A stretch of DNA of 64,000 bases from positions 2,714,001-2,778,000 of the forward strand of contig NZ_SOBN01000001.1 of the NCBI RefSeq assembly GCF_004365705.1. Reading direction: 5' to 3'. The position numbers and the translations under genes are program-made. Positions 22,084-31,404 of the stretch are shown here, in pieces. Within the stretch, counting starts at the first letter, position 1. Each line of letters begins with the position of its first letter. Source of the DNA: Streptomyces sp. 846.5 (lineage in GTDB: Bacteria > Actinomycetota > Actinomycetes > Streptomycetales > Streptomycetaceae). Under the pieces are notes generated by a model. That model searched no databases, had not been told where the DNA came from, and worked only from the letters and a program-made list of their open reading frames with translations.

Positions 22084-22110
22084 GCTGGTCGCGCAGTTCC
22101 CCGCGCCCCT
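22084..22110. repeat. Dispersed palindromic repeat, copy 6
   Basis: Intact copy (GGTCGCGCAGTTCCCCGCGC core) ending at the target site of the adjacent insertion sequence. Its inverted partner (copy 7) lies on the other side of the element. Confidence 0.85.
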
Positions 22111-22112
22111 AG

Positions 22113-23556
22113 TAGGGCTTTGTTAGGTCCTGTGGCGTGGTTCTGGCGTCGGCGCGGGTTGGCCGCATATGGAGCAGGCGCCGGTCCAGGTGGCCAGGAG
22201 TGCCTGGAGTTCGCGGAGGACCGCGTACAGGGTCAGGCCGGCGCAGGGGCTTTTGGGTCGAGTCGCAGGAGGGTGCAGAAGGCCTGGGCGAGGGCGGCGA
22301 GGGTGACGTGGCGGTGCCAGCCGGGGTAGCTACGTCCTTCGAAGTGGTCCAGCCCCAGGCCGTCTTTGAGTTCGCGGTAGTCGTGCTCGACTCTCCAGCG
22401 GATCTTGCAGATGCGGACGAGTTCGCGCAGCGGCGTGTCGGCGAGCAGGGTGGAAAGCCAGTAGTCGGTGGGCTCGGCTGCGTCGTGCGGCCATTCGGCG
22501 ATCAGCCAGCATTCGGGCAGGGTGCCGTCGGCGGCGCGGGGGATGTCCCGGTTGGCCGGACGTACCCGCAGGGCGGTGAACTGGGAGCGCATGTCGGCGG
22601 TGGGGTTGCGCCTGCCGGTCCTGGTTCCCTGGCGCCAGGTGACGGTGCGGCGTGCTGATCGTCCTGCTTCCAGGGCGAGTTGGCGCAGGGAGCGTGGCTT
22701 GTCCGGGTAGCCGGGGACGGGTGGGCGGCCGCGGCCGCTGTAGGGCGCACGTACCGGTTCGGCGGTGCCGGGATGGGCGGTGGTCGCGGACTTGACGGCC
22801 ACCGCGTAGGTCAGTCCGCGTTCGGTCAGGCCCTGGCGGAAGCCGGTGGCGTCGCCGTATCCGGCGTCGGCGGCGACCGGCAGGTCGGGCAGGCCCCAGT
22901 CCTCGCGGGCCTCGTCGAGCATGTCCAGGGCCAGGCGCCACTTCTCGCGGTGCCGCACGTCTTGGGGGATCTTTGCCCGCTCGCGCCGGCGCGCGATCGC
23001 TGCGGCCAGCAGCGGATCGTCGGCGTTCTTGGTGTCGTCCCAGCTCTCGGGGATGAACAGCCGCCAGTCGATCGCCGAGGACGCCTGCTCGCTCGCGAGG
23101 TGGACGCTCACCCCGATCTGGCAGTTGCCGCGCTTGCCCAGCGCACCGCAGTACATCCGCGCCACGCCCGGCGAGTCCATGCCGTCCTTCGGGAACCCGG
23201 TGTCGTCGATCGTGTACGCCTCGGGAGCGATATGCACGTTCGCCCACCGGGCCACGTTTCGGCGTACCTGCGCATAGTCCCAGGTCGACGAGGAAACGAA
23301 CTGCTGGAGTTGCTGGTGGTCCACGCCCAGCCGCTCGGCCATCGGCTGCATCGACTTGCGCTTGCCGTCCAGCATCAGCCCACGCAGATACAGCTCGCCC
23401 TTGGCCCGCTGGTCACGACGCGCCAGCGGGCCGAGCATCTCCTCCGCGAACGCCTCCAGGCGCGGGCGGACCTGTTCCATCTCCTCAGGTGTCACACCTG
23501 ACAGAAGATCACAACATACCCCAGCAAAGAGAACTGGGGTACCTAACAAAGCCCTA
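22113..23556 (-). mobile_element. IS701-like insertion sequence (1444 bp)
   Basis: Bounded by perfect 16-bp inverted repeats TAGGGCTTTGTTAGGT and flanked by the 4-bp direct repeat CTAG (22109-22112 and 23557-23560). IS701-family elements are known for 4-bp duplications with such targets. It carries one full-length DDE transposase. The ends and reading frame are intact, which suggests recent insertion. An ACCCCAG/CTGGGGT hairpin (23518-23540) just inside the right end could reduce read-in transcription. Confidence 0.9.
22233..23495 (-). CDS. IS701-family transposase
   Basis: DDE transposase of about 420 aa. Candidate catalytic residues: first Asp in IDDTGFPKDG, second Asp in VAADAGYGD, Glu in WRVEHDYRELKDGLGLDHFE. 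GTG 23495 (VTPEEMEQVRPRLEAF) is chosen because the frame upstream passes through the terminal repeat and out of the element, and the protein family usually begins at such an N-terminal helix. No frameshift is seen. Confidence 0.9.
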   Translation of the reverse strand: MTPEEMEQVRPRLEAFAEEMLGPLARRDQRAKGELYLRGLMLDGKRKSMQPMAERLGVDHQQLQQFVSSSTWDYAQVRRNVARWANVHIAPEAYTIDDTGFPKDGMDSPGVARMYCGALGKRGNCQIGVSVHLASEQASSAIDWRLFIPESWDDTKNADDPLLAAAIARRRERAKIPQDVRHREKWRLALDMLDEAREDWGLPDLPVAADAGYGDATGFRQGLTERGLTYAVAVKSATTAHPGTAEPVRAPYSGRGRPPVPGYPDKPRSLRQLALEAGRSARRTVTWRQGTRTGRRNPTADMRSQFTALRVRPANRDIPRAADGTLPECWLIAEWPHDAAEPTDYWLSTLLADTPLRELVRICKIRWRVEHDYRELKDGLGLDHFEGRSYPGWHRHVTLAALAQAFCTLLRLDPKAPAPA

Positions 23557-23601
23557 CTAGGGAAGTGCAACTTACTCACAGTGGGTCAGTTGCAGCCCCC
23601 A

Positions 23602-23628
23602 AGGGGCGCGGGGAACTGCGCGACCAGC
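23602..23628. repeat. Dispersed palindromic repeat, copy 7
   Basis: Intact copy (AGGGGCGCGGGGAACTGCGC core), inverted relative to copy 6. Without the insertion sequence, copies 6 and 7 would form a hairpin with a loop of about 45 bases between the TrkA-domain gene and the LOG gene. Confidence 0.85.
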
Positions 23629-23656
23629 CCGGCACACGCCGCACCAAAACAACGAC

Positions 23657-24190
23657 CTACTCGCCCGCCTGCTCCAGCAGCGCCAGCGCCTCCGCGCCGT
23701 CCGTCGCGAAACGGACCAACCCGTCCAGCGGCCGTGGCAGGAACCCCTCTGCCTCCATCCGGGCCAGCTGAATCCTCAGCCCCTCGTAGAAGCCCTCGGT
23801 GTCCAGCAGCACCACCGGCTTGATGTGCAGGCCGTGCTTCTTGAGCTCCACCACCTCGGTGACCTCGTCCAGCGTCCCCAGGCCGCCGACCAGGACAACG
23901 ATCGCGTCGGCCCGCGCCAGCAGCACGGCCTTGCGCTCGGCCAGGTCCGCGGTCATGACCATCTCGTCCGCGCCCTGGTAGCTCTTGTGGGACAGCAGGC
24001 CGACGTTGACTCCGACCAGCCGGCCGCCGGCCGCCCTGACCTCGTCGGCGACGACGCCCATCAGCCCGGCGTTGGAGCCGCCCCAGACCAGGGTGTGCCC
24101 GTGCTCGCCGAGCAGCCGGGCGAACTCCCGGACGGGCTTGGTGTAGCGCTCGTCCAGCGCGTACGCGGAACAGAAGACGGTGACGTTCAT
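23657..24190 (-). CDS. LOG/TIGR00730 family Rossmann-fold protein
   Basis: A 177-aa member of the LOG family, whose characterised members hydrolyse nucleoside 5'-monophosphates (cytokinin riboside monophosphate phosphoribohydrolases). The signature PGGxGTxxE appears as VGGLGTLDEVTE, with the first Pro replaced by Val, and GGSNAGLMG is the upstream nucleotide loop. In non-plant-associated actinomycetes the natural substrate is unclear. ATG 24190 starts 30 bp after the mnmA stop (mnmA ends at 24221 on the same strand), so the two are probably co-transcribed. Confidence 0.85.
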   Translation of the reverse strand: MNVTVFCSAYALDERYTKPVREFARLLGEHGHTLVWGGSNAGLMGVVADEVRAAGGRLVGVNVGLLSHKSYQGADEMVMTADLAERKAVLLARADAIVVLVGGLGTLDEVTEVVELKKHGLHIKPVVLLDTEGFYEGLRIQLARMEAEGFLPRPLDGLVRFATDGAEALALLEQAGE

Positions 24191-24220
24191 GGAGTCCCCC
24201 CAGATCGGTTGATAAGCCGG

Positions 24221-25369
24221 TCACCCGGCCAGCGCGGCCCGCTCGGTCGTGGCGATCGTCGCCGACCCCACCACCCGGGTGCCGTCGTAGAGCACCACGG
24301 CCTGGCCAGGGGCGATCCCCCGCTGCGGCTCGGCCAGGGCGACCCGGAGCTCGGACCCGTCCGGGTCCAGCTCGGCGGTGGCGGCCACCGGCTCGCCGTG
24401 GGCGCGCAGCTGGACCGTGTACGCCCCCGGGACGAAGGCCGCGGTGCCGCACCAGCGCGGCCTGATGCCGGTGAGGGCGGCGACGTCCAGGGCCTCCACC
24501 GGTCCCACCGTCACCCGGTTGTCGATCGGGGAGATGTCCAGGACGTAGCGGGGCTTGCCGTCGGCGGCCGGGTGGCCGATCTTCAGGCCCTTGCGCTGGC
24601 CGATGGTGAAGCCGTAGGCGCCGCTGTGCTCCCCCAGCCGGGTGCCGTCGACGTCGACGATCTCGCCGGGGGCGGTGCCGAGCCGCTGCTCCAGGAAGCC
24701 CTGGGTGTCGCCGTCGGCGATGAAGCAGATGTCGTGGCTGTCCGGCTTCCTGGCCACCGCCAGCCCGCGGCGCTCCGCCTCGGCGCGGACCAGCTCCTTG
24801 GGGGTGTCCCCGAGCGGGAACATCGCATGCGCCAGCTGCTCGGCGTCGAGCACGCCGAGGACGTACGACTGGTCCTTGCCCGGGTCGACCGCCCGGTGCA
24901 GCTCTCGGACGCCGTCCTCGGTGGTGAGGATCTGCGCGTAGTGGCCGGTGACCACGGCGTCAAACCCCAGCGCGACGGCCTTGTCCAGCAGCGCCGCGAA
25001 CTTGATCTTCTCGTTGCAGCGCAGGCAGGGGTTGGGGGTGCGCCCGGCGGCGTACTCGGCGACGAAGTCGTCGATGACGTCCTCGCGGAAGCGCTCGGCC
25101 AGGTCCCAGACGTAGAAGGGGATGCCGATCACGTCGGCGGCCCGGCGGGCGTCGCGGGAGTCCTCCAGGGTGCAGCAGCCGCGGGCGCCGGTGCGGAAGG
25201 ACTGCGGGTTGCTGGAGAGCGCCAGGTGCACCCCGGTCACCTCGTGCCCGGCTTCGGCCGCGCGCGCGGCGGCGACGGCGGAGTCCACGCCGCCGGACAT
25301 CGCGGCCAGAACGCGGAGCTTGCCGGGAGCTGAGGGGGAGCCGTCTGGGGCGCCGGGGAAGTCACTCAT
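24221..25369 (-). CDS. mnmA: tRNA-specific 2-thiouridylase
   Basis: MnmA, 382 aa, makes 2-thiouridine at position 34 of Lys, Glu and Gln tRNAs using ATP and persulfide sulfur. The PP-loop [10 protein letters not shown], catalytic Cys in [12 protein letters not shown] and second Cys in [15 protein letters not shown] are present. ATG 25369 (MSDFPGAP) is chosen as the start closest to the PP-loop; an upstream in-frame ATG adds 19 residues. The cysteine desulfurase gene ends 63 bp upstream on the same strand and is the natural sulfur donor. Confidence 0.96.
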   Translation of the reverse strand: MSDFPGAPDGSPSAPGKLRVLAAMSGGVDSAVAAARAAEAGHEVTGVHLALSSNPQSFRTGARGCCTLEDSRDARRAADVIGIPFYVWDLAERFREDVIDDFVAEYAAGRTPNPCLRCNEKIKFAALLDKAVALGFDAVVTGHYAQILTTEDGVRELHRAVDPGKDQSYVLGVLDAEQLAHAMFPLGDTPKELVRAEAERRGLAVARKPDSHDICFIADGDTQGFLEQRLGTAPGEIVDVDGTRLGEHSGAYGFTIGQRKGLKIGHPAADGKPRYVLDISPIDNRVTVGPVEALDVAALTGIRPRWCGTAAFVPGAYTVQLRAHGEPVAATAELDPDGSELRVALAEPQRGIAPGQAVVLYDGTRVVGSATIATTERAALAG

Positions 25370-25432
25370 GATGGAACCAGGGTACGTGGCCGCTCCAGCG
25401 CTTTGTTGCGGCCGGGCACGGATCAACGCGGA

Positions 25433-26668
25433 TCAGGGACGCCGCGCTGCCGCCCCCGCCATCCGGGCCCGCTCCACCACCGGGCCGATGGCCTCCGCCA
25501 GGGCGGTCACATCGGCCCGGGTCGAGGTGTGACCGAGCGAGAACCGCAGTGAGGCCCGGGCCAGGGCCGGTTCGACGCCCATCGCCAGCAGCACATGGCT
25601 GGGCTGCGGGACGCCGGCCGAGCAGGCGGAGCCGGTGGAGCATTCGATGCCGCGGGCGTCCAGCAGCATCAGCAGGGCGTCGCCCTCGCAGCCGGGGAAG
25701 GAGAAGTGCGCGCTGGCCGACAGCCGACCGCTCACCTCGGCTGCGCGTTCCCCGCCGTCCTGAGCGCCGCCGTCCGCAGCGGCCGTGTGCCCGGGGTCGC
25801 CGTTGAGGACCGCGTCGGGGACCGCCTTCTGCACGGCCAGCACCAGCTCGTCGCGGAGCAGCGCCAGCTCGCGCGCGTGCCGCGGCTGCCGCTCGGCGGC
25901 GATGGCCGCCGCCGCCGCGAAGCCGGCCGCGGCGGGAACGTCCAGGGTGCCGGAGCGGACGTCCCGCTCCTGGCCGCCGCCGTGCAGCAGCGGGACCGGG
26001 GTGGCCGAACGGGCCAGCAGCAGCGCGCCGACCCCGTACGGGCCGCCGATCTTGTGGCCGGTGACCGTGAGCGCGTCCAGCCCGGAGTCGGCGAAGGACA
26101 GCGGCACCTGGCCGAAGGCCTGGACCGCGTCGGCATGCATGGGGATGCCGAACTCACGTGCGATGGCTGCGAGTTCGGCGATCGGCTGGATGGTGCCGAC
26201 CTCGTTGTTGGCCCACATCACGGTGATCACCGCGACATCGGCCGGATCGCGCTGCACGGCCTCGCGCAGCGCCTCCGGGTGGACCCGGCCGAGCTCGTCC
26301 ACCGGCAGCCAGTCGACCCGCGCACCCTCGTGCCGCTCCAGCCATTCCACCGCGTCCAGCACCGCGTGGTGCTCGACCGGGCTGCAGAGGATCCGGACCC
26401 GGTTCGGGTCGGCGTCGCGACGGGACCAGTAGAGGCCCTTCACGGCGAGGTTGTCCGACTCGGTTCCGCCACCGGTGAGGACGACCTCGCTGGGACGGGC
26501 GCCGAGAGCCTGGGCAAGGGTCTCGCGGGACTCCTCGACGACGCGGCGGGCCCGGCGGCCGGCTGCGTGCAGGGAGGAGGCGTTGCCGGTGCTGCCGAGG
26601 TGGGCGGTCATGGCGCTGACCGCTTCGGGGAGCATCGGGGTGGTCGCGGCATGGTCGAGATAGGGCAT
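25433..26668 (-). CDS. Cysteine desulfurase (NifS/IscS class)
   Basis: PLP enzyme, 411 aa, that takes sulfur from cysteine as a persulfide. It opens with [10 protein letters not shown]; the PLP lysine is in [11 protein letters not shown]; the active Cys is in [10 protein letters not shown]. About 35 extra residues rich in Gly/Ala/Asp (near [15 protein letters not shown]) are inserted before the catalytic-Cys segment compared with typical members. ATG 26668 is chosen at the family start (MPYLDHAA). Position before mnmA suggests it feeds tRNA thiolation. Confidence 0.93.
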   Translation of the reverse strand: MPYLDHAATTPMLPEAVSAMTAHLGSTGNASSLHAAGRRARRVVEESRETLAQALGARPSEVVLTGGGTESDNLAVKGLYWSRRDADPNRVRILCSPVEHHAVLDAVEWLERHEGARVDWLPVDELGRVHPEALREAVQRDPADVAVITVMWANNEVGTIQPIAELAAIAREFGIPMHADAVQAFGQVPLSFADSGLDALTVTGHKIGGPYGVGALLLARSATPVPLLHGGGQERDVRSGTLDVPAAAGFAAAAAIAAERQPRHARELALLRDELVLAVQKAVPDAVLNGDPGHTAAADGGAQDGGERAAEVSGRLSASAHFSFPGCEGDALLMLLDARGIECSTGSACSAGVPQPSHVLLAMGVEPALARASLRFSLGHTSTRADVTALAEAIGPVVERARMAGAAARRP

Positions 26669-26939
26669 GGCGGGACCAAGTGTAGAGGCTGGGGGCTGCC
26701 GCGAACGCCGCCGGTGCTGACTGTGAGCGTTCACAGCTCAGAATCACACAGCAGCGTCGCTTACCCGAGGCAGGTGTTCGCTCTTGTCCAGGTATAGGTC
26801 CGAAATCCAAACAGGTTCCAACAACTTTCCCCTTGCCAGGACTGGGAGGGCATCCACTACGGTGTGCACGTTCCCACCCCTGCACCTCCCTGCACCTCCC
26901 CGCAGTGCCCCCCACCCCATCTCATCGTCAGAGAGGACG

Positions 26940-28526
26940 ATGTCGATGCCCCACCTGCTCCCGCGGTTCACCAGAGCCCTCGCGGTGACCGCCCTGCTCG
27001 CGGTCACCCTGCTGGTCGGAGCCCCCGCCACCATCGCCAGTGCCGCGAGCACCGTCACCAACGGCGGCTTCGAGACCGACGCCAAGGGGACCGCCACCCC
27101 CACCGGCTGGACCACCTACTCGGCCAACGGCACCGGGGCGGCCGCCTACACCGAGGCCGGCGGCCACAGCGGCAGCTACCGGCTCACCCACTACTCCGCC
27201 AGCGCCTACTCGGTGAACACCTATCAGTACCTGAGCGGGCTCACCAACGGGAACTACACGCTCACCGCCTGGGTGCGCTCCGGCGGCGGCCAGAACTCGG
27301 TGTACGTCGGGCTCACCAACTGCGGCGGCACCGACAAGAAGACGTACGTCCCCACCATGGCCGACGGCAACTGGGTCCGGATCGTGGTCGCCACCACGGT
27401 CAGCAACAACCAGTGCACCATCAACCTGGTCTCCGACGCCAAGGCCGGGAACTGGGCCAACTTCGACGACATCAGCTTCACCTCCGGCTACGCCTCGCTG
27501 GCGGTCCGCGGCGGTGACGTCTCCAGCCTGCAGCGCGGCGAGAACCTCGGCGGCATCTACTACAACAGCTCGGGGACCCAGCAGGACGCGCTCACCATCC
27601 TGGGCAACGCCGGGATGAACTACGCCCGGCTCCGGGTCTGGGTGAACCCGGCCGACGGCTTCGACAACGAGGCCCAGCTGCTCGCCATGGCCAAGCAGGT
27701 CAAGGCCAAGGGCATGGGGCTGCTGCTGGACCTGCACTACTCCGACACCTGGGCCGACCCCGGCAAGCAGGCGATACCGGCGGCCTGGGCCGGTTACACC
27801 CTGGCCCAGCTGGAGACCGCGGTCTACAACTACTCCAAGCAGATCACCACCGACCTGGTCGCCCAGGGCACCGCCCCGGACATGGTGCAGACCGGCAACG
27901 AGATCAACGCGGGCATGCTCTGGACCTACGGCTCCACCTCCAACTGGAGCCAGTTCGCCGCCCTGCTCAAGTCCGGCATCAGCGGCGTCAAGGCCGCCGA
28001 CTCCTCGGCGAAGATCATGCTGCACATCGCCAACGGCGCGGCCGACGCCACCGCCAAGGCCTGGTACCAGAACGCGGTGAACTACGGAGTCCCCTTCGAC
28101 CTCATCGGCCTCTCGTACTACGACTACTGGCACGGCCCGCTGGACCAGCTGCAGACCACCCTGGACGACCTCGCCGCGACCTTCGGCAAGCCGGTCCTGG
28201 TGGCCGAGACCGCCTACCCGTGGACCCTGGCCAACGGCGACTCCGAGACCAACTCGGTGACCTCGACCAACACCACCCTGGACGCCGGGTACGCGGCGAC
28301 CCCGGCCGGGCAGGCGGCCAACTTCCGCGACGTCCTGTCGGTGGTCCAGGCCGTCCCCAACGGACTGGGCTGGGGCGCCTTCTACTGGGAGCCGACCTGG
28401 ACCGTGGTCTCCGGCAACGGCTGGGACCCCACCAACGCGAGCTCCGGTGACGGCTGGGAGAACCAGGCCATGTTCGACTTCTCCGACAAGGCCATGAGCG
28501 TGGTCAGCGACTACGCCGCACGCTGA
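26940..28526 (+). CDS. Secreted arabinogalactan endo-beta-1,4-galactanase (GH53) with N-terminal carbohydrate-binding domain
   Basis: 528 aa. The Sec signal peptide (about 1-36) precedes a beta-sandwich carbohydrate-binding-like domain (about 38-182, NGGFETDAKGTATPTGW) and a GH53 barrel (about 190-528) that cuts beta-1,4-galactan in plant pectin side chains. The acid/base Glu321 is in QTGNEINAG and the nucleophile Glu423 in VLVAETAYPW. AGAGGA precedes ATG 26940; a second ATG six bases on is equally possible. It lies divergent from the cysteine desulfurase and is followed by a perfect terminator hairpin and an IclR gene, a plausible but unproven regulator. Confidence 0.93.
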   Translation: MSMPHLLPRFTRALAVTALLAVTLLVGAPATIASAASTVTNGGFETDAKGTATPTGWTTYSANGTGAAAYTEAGGHSGSYRLTHYSASAYSVNTYQYLSGLTNGNYTLTAWVRSGGGQNSVYVGLTNCGGTDKKTYVPTMADGNWVRIVVATTVSNNQCTINLVSDAKAGNWANFDDISFTSGYASLAVRGGDVSSLQRGENLGGIYYNSSGTQQDALTILGNAGMNYARLRVWVNPADGFDNEAQLLAMAKQVKAKGMGLLLDLHYSDTWADPGKQAIPAAWAGYTLAQLETAVYNYSKQITTDLVAQGTAPDMVQTGNEINAGMLWTYGSTSNWSQFAALLKSGISGVKAADSSAKIMLHIANGAADATAKAWYQNAVNYGVPFDLIGLSYYDYWHGPLDQLQTTLDDLAATFGKPVLVAETAYPWTLANGDSETNSVTSTNTTLDAGYAATPAGQAANFRDVLSVVQAVPNGLGWGAFYWEPTWTVVSGNGWDPTNASSGDGWENQAMFDFSDKAMSVVSDYAAR

Positions 28527-28570
28527 CCCCAGCTCCCCTGCACGTCCCCTTCACATCCCGTCCTGTCCCG

Positions 28571-28603
28571 TCCGGCAGCGGCCGCATCCCGGCCGCTGCC
28601 GGA
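28571..28603. terminator. Terminator hairpin after the GH53 gene
   Basis: Perfect 14-bp stem (TCCGGCAGCGGCCG with 28590-28603) and a CATCC loop, 44 bases after the galactanase stop. No T-tract. Confidence 0.8.
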
Positions 28604-28605
28604 CA

Positions 28606-28636
28606 CGTTGCGCCCCGTGCAACGGCTGCCTAGGAT
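28606..28636 (+). promoter_or_regulatory. Promoter and dyad operator of the IclR-family gene
   Basis: A -35-like TTGCGC (28608-28613) lies 17 bases before a -10-like TAGGAT (28631-28636). An inverted repeat CGTTGC-N7-GCAACG (28606-28624) overlaps the -35. IclR proteins often bind such dyads and repress their own genes. The assignment is by position and pattern only. Confidence 0.5.
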
Positions 28637-28691
28637 CCCTGCACACGCCCACGACAGGATCGCGGCGGACATACGGGCGGGTAGGGCACTC

Positions 28692-29462
28692 ATGACACAG
28701 ACGGTGGACCGGGCGCTGGTCATCCTCGCCTCGCTGGCCGAGGGGCCGGCCTCGCTCGAACAGGCGGCGAACCGGATCGGGGTGCACAAGTCCACCGCGA
28801 TGCGGCTGCTGCGCACCCTGGAGGAGCACGGCTTCGTGCACCGCCAGCCCGACTACCGCTACCGCCTCGGCGGCAGGCTGTTCTCGCTGGCCCAGCTCGC
28901 CCTGGAGAGCATCGACGTCCGGGTCGTCGCCGCGCCCCATCTGGCCGCGCTCAACGAGCGGTGCGGACACACCGTGCACCTCGCCGTCTACGAGGACGGC
29001 GAGGTGACCTATGTCGACAAGCTGGAGAGCCGCTACCCGGTCCGGATGTACTCCCGGATCGGCAAGCGGGCGCCGCTCACCGCCTCGGCCGTGGGCAAGG
29101 TGCTGCTCGCCGACCTGCCGGAGGCCCGGCGCCGCGAGGTGGCCGAGGCCCTGGAGTACCCCGCCTACACCGCGCGCTCGATCCGCTCGCCCGAGGCCCT
29201 GCTGGAGGAGCTGGCGCAGGTGCGGGAACAGGGCTGGGCGGTGGACCGCAGCGAGTACGAGGAGACCGTCAACTGCGTGGCGGTGCCGATCCGCGGCATC
29301 GACGGCCGGGTGATCGCCGCCTGCTCGATCTCCACCCCGACCGTGGTGGCCCCGATCGGAACGCTGCGCCGGCTGGTACCCCAGCTCCTGGACACCGCCG
29401 AGGCGGTCTCGCTGGAGTACGGCGGCCGGGGGAACTCCCGGACCGCCCCGGCACCCTCCTAG
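28692..29462 (+). CDS. IclR family transcriptional regulator
   Basis: 256 aa: N-terminal winged HTH (ALVILASLAEGPASLEQAAN, recognition helix around NRIGVHKSTAMRLLRTL) and a C-terminal IclR effector domain (from about residue 75, MYSRIGKRAPLTASAVGKVL). Such proteins usually sense small carbon compounds and control nearby catabolic genes. ATG 28692 is chosen as the start closest to the HTH. The upstream galactanase gene is a candidate target. The 3' end carries a short direct repeat GGCACCCTCCTAG twice, spanning the stop codon. Confidence 0.92.
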   Translation: MTQTVDRALVILASLAEGPASLEQAANRIGVHKSTAMRLLRTLEEHGFVHRQPDYRYRLGGRLFSLAQLALESIDVRVVAAPHLAALNERCGHTVHLAVYEDGEVTYVDKLESRYPVRMYSRIGKRAPLTASAVGKVLLADLPEARRREVAEALEYPAYTARSIRSPEALLEELAQVREQGWAVDRSEYEETVNCVAVPIRGIDGRVIAACSISTPTVVAPIGTLRRLVPQLLDTAEAVSLEYGGRGNSRTAPAPS

Positions 29463-29470
29463 GCACCCTC

Positions 29471-30139
29471 CTAGGCAGGGTCGTCCGCCGCGCTGCTGCC
29501 GCTCCCCCGGTGCCAGGCCCTGGGCGCGCGCCAGTCGTATCGCAGCGCCAGCAGCCGCAGTACGAACGCGACCAGCGCGGCCAGGGTGCCGGTGACGCCG
29601 TCCAGCCGGCCGAGCGCGATCAGCACCGCGACGACGGTCGAGCCGACCAGCGCGGGCACCGCGTAGAGGGCCCGGTCCCAGCGCAGCAGCGAGGGCAGCT
29701 CGTGGGCGAGCAGGTCGCGGGCCACGCTGCCGCCGACCGCGGTGGCCATGCCCAGCGCGATGTCGGCGACCGAACCCAGGCCGAAGTCATGGGCCTTGGC
29801 GGTCCCGGTCACGCAGAACAGCCCGAGCCCGGCCGCGTCCAGCACCTGGATGGTGCGGTTGATCCGCTGCACCTCCGGGTGCAGGAAGAAGACCACCAGC
29901 GCGGCTGCCAGCGGGGTGAAGAAGTACCCCATGTTCTGGAAGGCGGCGGGCGGCACCGCGCCGATGATCAGGTCCCGGAACACCCCGCCGCCCAGCGCGG
30001 TGACCTCGGCCAGCACAGCGATGCCGAAGATGTCCAGGTTCTTCCGGACCGCCAGCAGGCCGCCGGACAGGGCGAAGACGAAGATGCCGACCGTGTCGAG
30101 CACCTGCTGCACGCCCGGGGCGAAGATCTGTGACGTCAC
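29471..30139 (-). CDS. TRIC-family cation channel (YadS/UPF0126)
   Basis: 222-aa membrane protein with about seven hydrophobic segments in two related halves. Each half has the glycine-rich signature of the family: ALGGGVFRDLIIG and AVGGSVARDLLA. Bacterial TRIC homologues form trimeric monovalent-cation channels; older annotations call them UPF0126. The C-terminus ends in a short polar tail. It converges on the IclR gene with an 8-bp gap and is separated from the peptide transporter operon by a terminator hairpin. Confidence 0.9.
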   Translation of the reverse strand: MTSQIFAPGVQQVLDTVGIFVFALSGGLLAVRKNLDIFGIAVLAEVTALGGGVFRDLIIGAVPPAAFQNMGYFFTPLAAALVVFFLHPEVQRINRTIQVLDAAGLGLFCVTGTAKAHDFGLGSVADIALGMATAVGGSVARDLLAHELPSLLRWDRALYAVPALVGSTVVAVLIALGRLDGVTGTLAALVAFVLRLLALRYDWRAPRAWHRGSGSSAADDPA

Positions 30140-30155
30140 AAGCCAGTTCTACCTG

Positions 30156-30192
30156 GTCAGGGGGGCGATGAAGGCACCACGACCCCCCTGAC
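30156..30192. terminator. Terminator hairpin of the peptide ABC operon
   Basis: Perfect 10-bp stem GTCAGGGGGG / CCCCCCTGAC with a 17-base loop, 25 bases after the last gene of the minus-strand ABC operon. Confidence 0.75.
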
Positions 30193-30216
30193 ATCCCTTC
30201 AGCCGACGGGACGGCG

Positions 30217-31275
30217 CTAGGCCGGGGCGTTCTCCGGGAAGTGGCAGGCGACCTGATGGCCCGTGGCGAGCGCGTTCAGCGGCGGCTCCTCCGCGGCGCA
30301 GATGTCCTGGGCCTTCCAGCAGCGGGTACGGAACCGGCAGCCGGAGGGCGGGTCGATCGGCGAGGGGACGTCCCCGGTGAGACGGATCCGCTCGCGCTTG
30401 CCCGCGCCCTTGCGGGTGGTGTCGGGCACCGGAACGGCCGACATCAGCGCGTTGGTGTAGGGGTGCAACGGGTTCGCGTAGAGCGACTCACGGTCGGCCA
30501 GCTCCACGATCTTGCCGAGGTACATCACAGCGACCCGGTCCGAGACATGCCGGACCACCGAGAGGTCATGGGCGATGACGATGTAGGTGAGGCCGAGTTC
30601 CTTCTGGAGGTCGTCCAGCAGGTTGACGACCTGCGCCTGAATCGACACGTCCAGCGCCGACACCGGCTCATCCGCGACGATCATCTTGGGCCGCAGGGCC
30701 AGCGCCCTGGCGATGCCGATGCGCTGCCGCTGGCCGCCGGAGAACTCATGCGGGTAGCGGTTGTAGTGCTCCGGGTTGAGGCCGCAAAGCTCCAGCATGT
30801 CCTGGACCGCGCGCTTGACGCCGTGCTCGGTCTTGATCTTCTGTAGCCGGAACGGTGCGCCGACGATGGTGCCGACGGTGTGCCGGGGGTTCAGCGAGGA
30901 GTACGGGTCCTGGAAGATCATCTGAATGTCCCGGCGCAGCGGGCGCATCCGGGCGGTTCCCAGGTGGGTGATGTCCACCCCCTCGAACTCGATCTTCCCG
31001 CCGGTGGGCTCCAGCAGGCGGGTGACCAGCCGGCCCATCGTGGACTTGCCGCAGCCGGACTCGCCGACGACTCCGAGAGTCTCGCCCTGGCGCACGTCAA
31101 AGGTAAGTCCGTCCACGGCCTGGACGGCCCCCACCTGGCGCTGCAGCAGCCCCTTCTTGATGGGGAAGTGCTTGACCAGTCCGTTAACCTTCAGCAGCGG
31201 TTCGCCTTCGGCGGCCGGTGCAGGTGAGGGCGCGGGGACAGTCGCCGTCGCGACGGTGGAGCTGTCATCAGCCAT
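30217..31275 (-). CDS. Peptide ABC transporter ATP-binding protein (DppF/OppF type)
   Basis: 352 aa, second ATPase of a dipeptide/oligopeptide importer. Walker [11 protein letters not shown]-loop [12 protein letters not shown], signature [15 protein letters not shown], Walker [13 protein letters not shown] and the C-terminal oligopeptide-family extension with its Cys cluster ([14 protein letters not shown]) are present. ATG 31275 (MADDSSTV) is chosen; a GAGGAG lies 13 bases upstream, rather far. It is the last gene of the operon, 129 bp after the first ATPase gene. Confidence 0.94.
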   Translation of the reverse strand: MADDSSTVATATVPAPSPAPAAEGEPLLKVNGLVKHFPIKKGLLQRQVGAVQAVDGLTFDVRQGETLGVVGESGCGKSTMGRLVTRLLEPTGGKIEFEGVDITHLGTARMRPLRRDIQMIFQDPYSSLNPRHTVGTIVGAPFRLQKIKTEHGVKRAVQDMLELCGLNPEHYNRYPHEFSGGQRQRIGIARALALRPKMIVADEPVSALDVSIQAQVVNLLDDLQKELGLTYIVIAHDLSVVRHVSDRVAVMYLGKIVELADRESLYANPLHPYTNALMSAVPVPDTTRKGAGKRERIRLTGDVPSPIDPPSGCRFRTRCWKAQDICAAEEPPLNALATGHQVACHFPENAPA

Positions 31276-31404
31276 GATTCGTTCTCGTCTCCTCGACGTG
31301 CGACGGGTACTGTCGCAGTGCGTTGCTCTGTCGGGGTCTGGCCCCGTGGTCCCCTCCACTTGTGGCGGAGGGGACCGGAGTCGCTCCCGGGTCAGCCGTT
31401 GCGG

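Noticed and set aside
23496-23579. Transposase frame extending upstream beyond the IS end
   Set aside because: A start at 23579 lies outside the terminal inverted repeat, so the extra 28 residues cannot be part of the element's own gene.
29449-29475. Short direct repeat GGCACCCTCCTAG at the IclR 3' end as a mobile-element scar
   Set aside because: Only two 13-base copies and no element between them; simple local duplication is enough.
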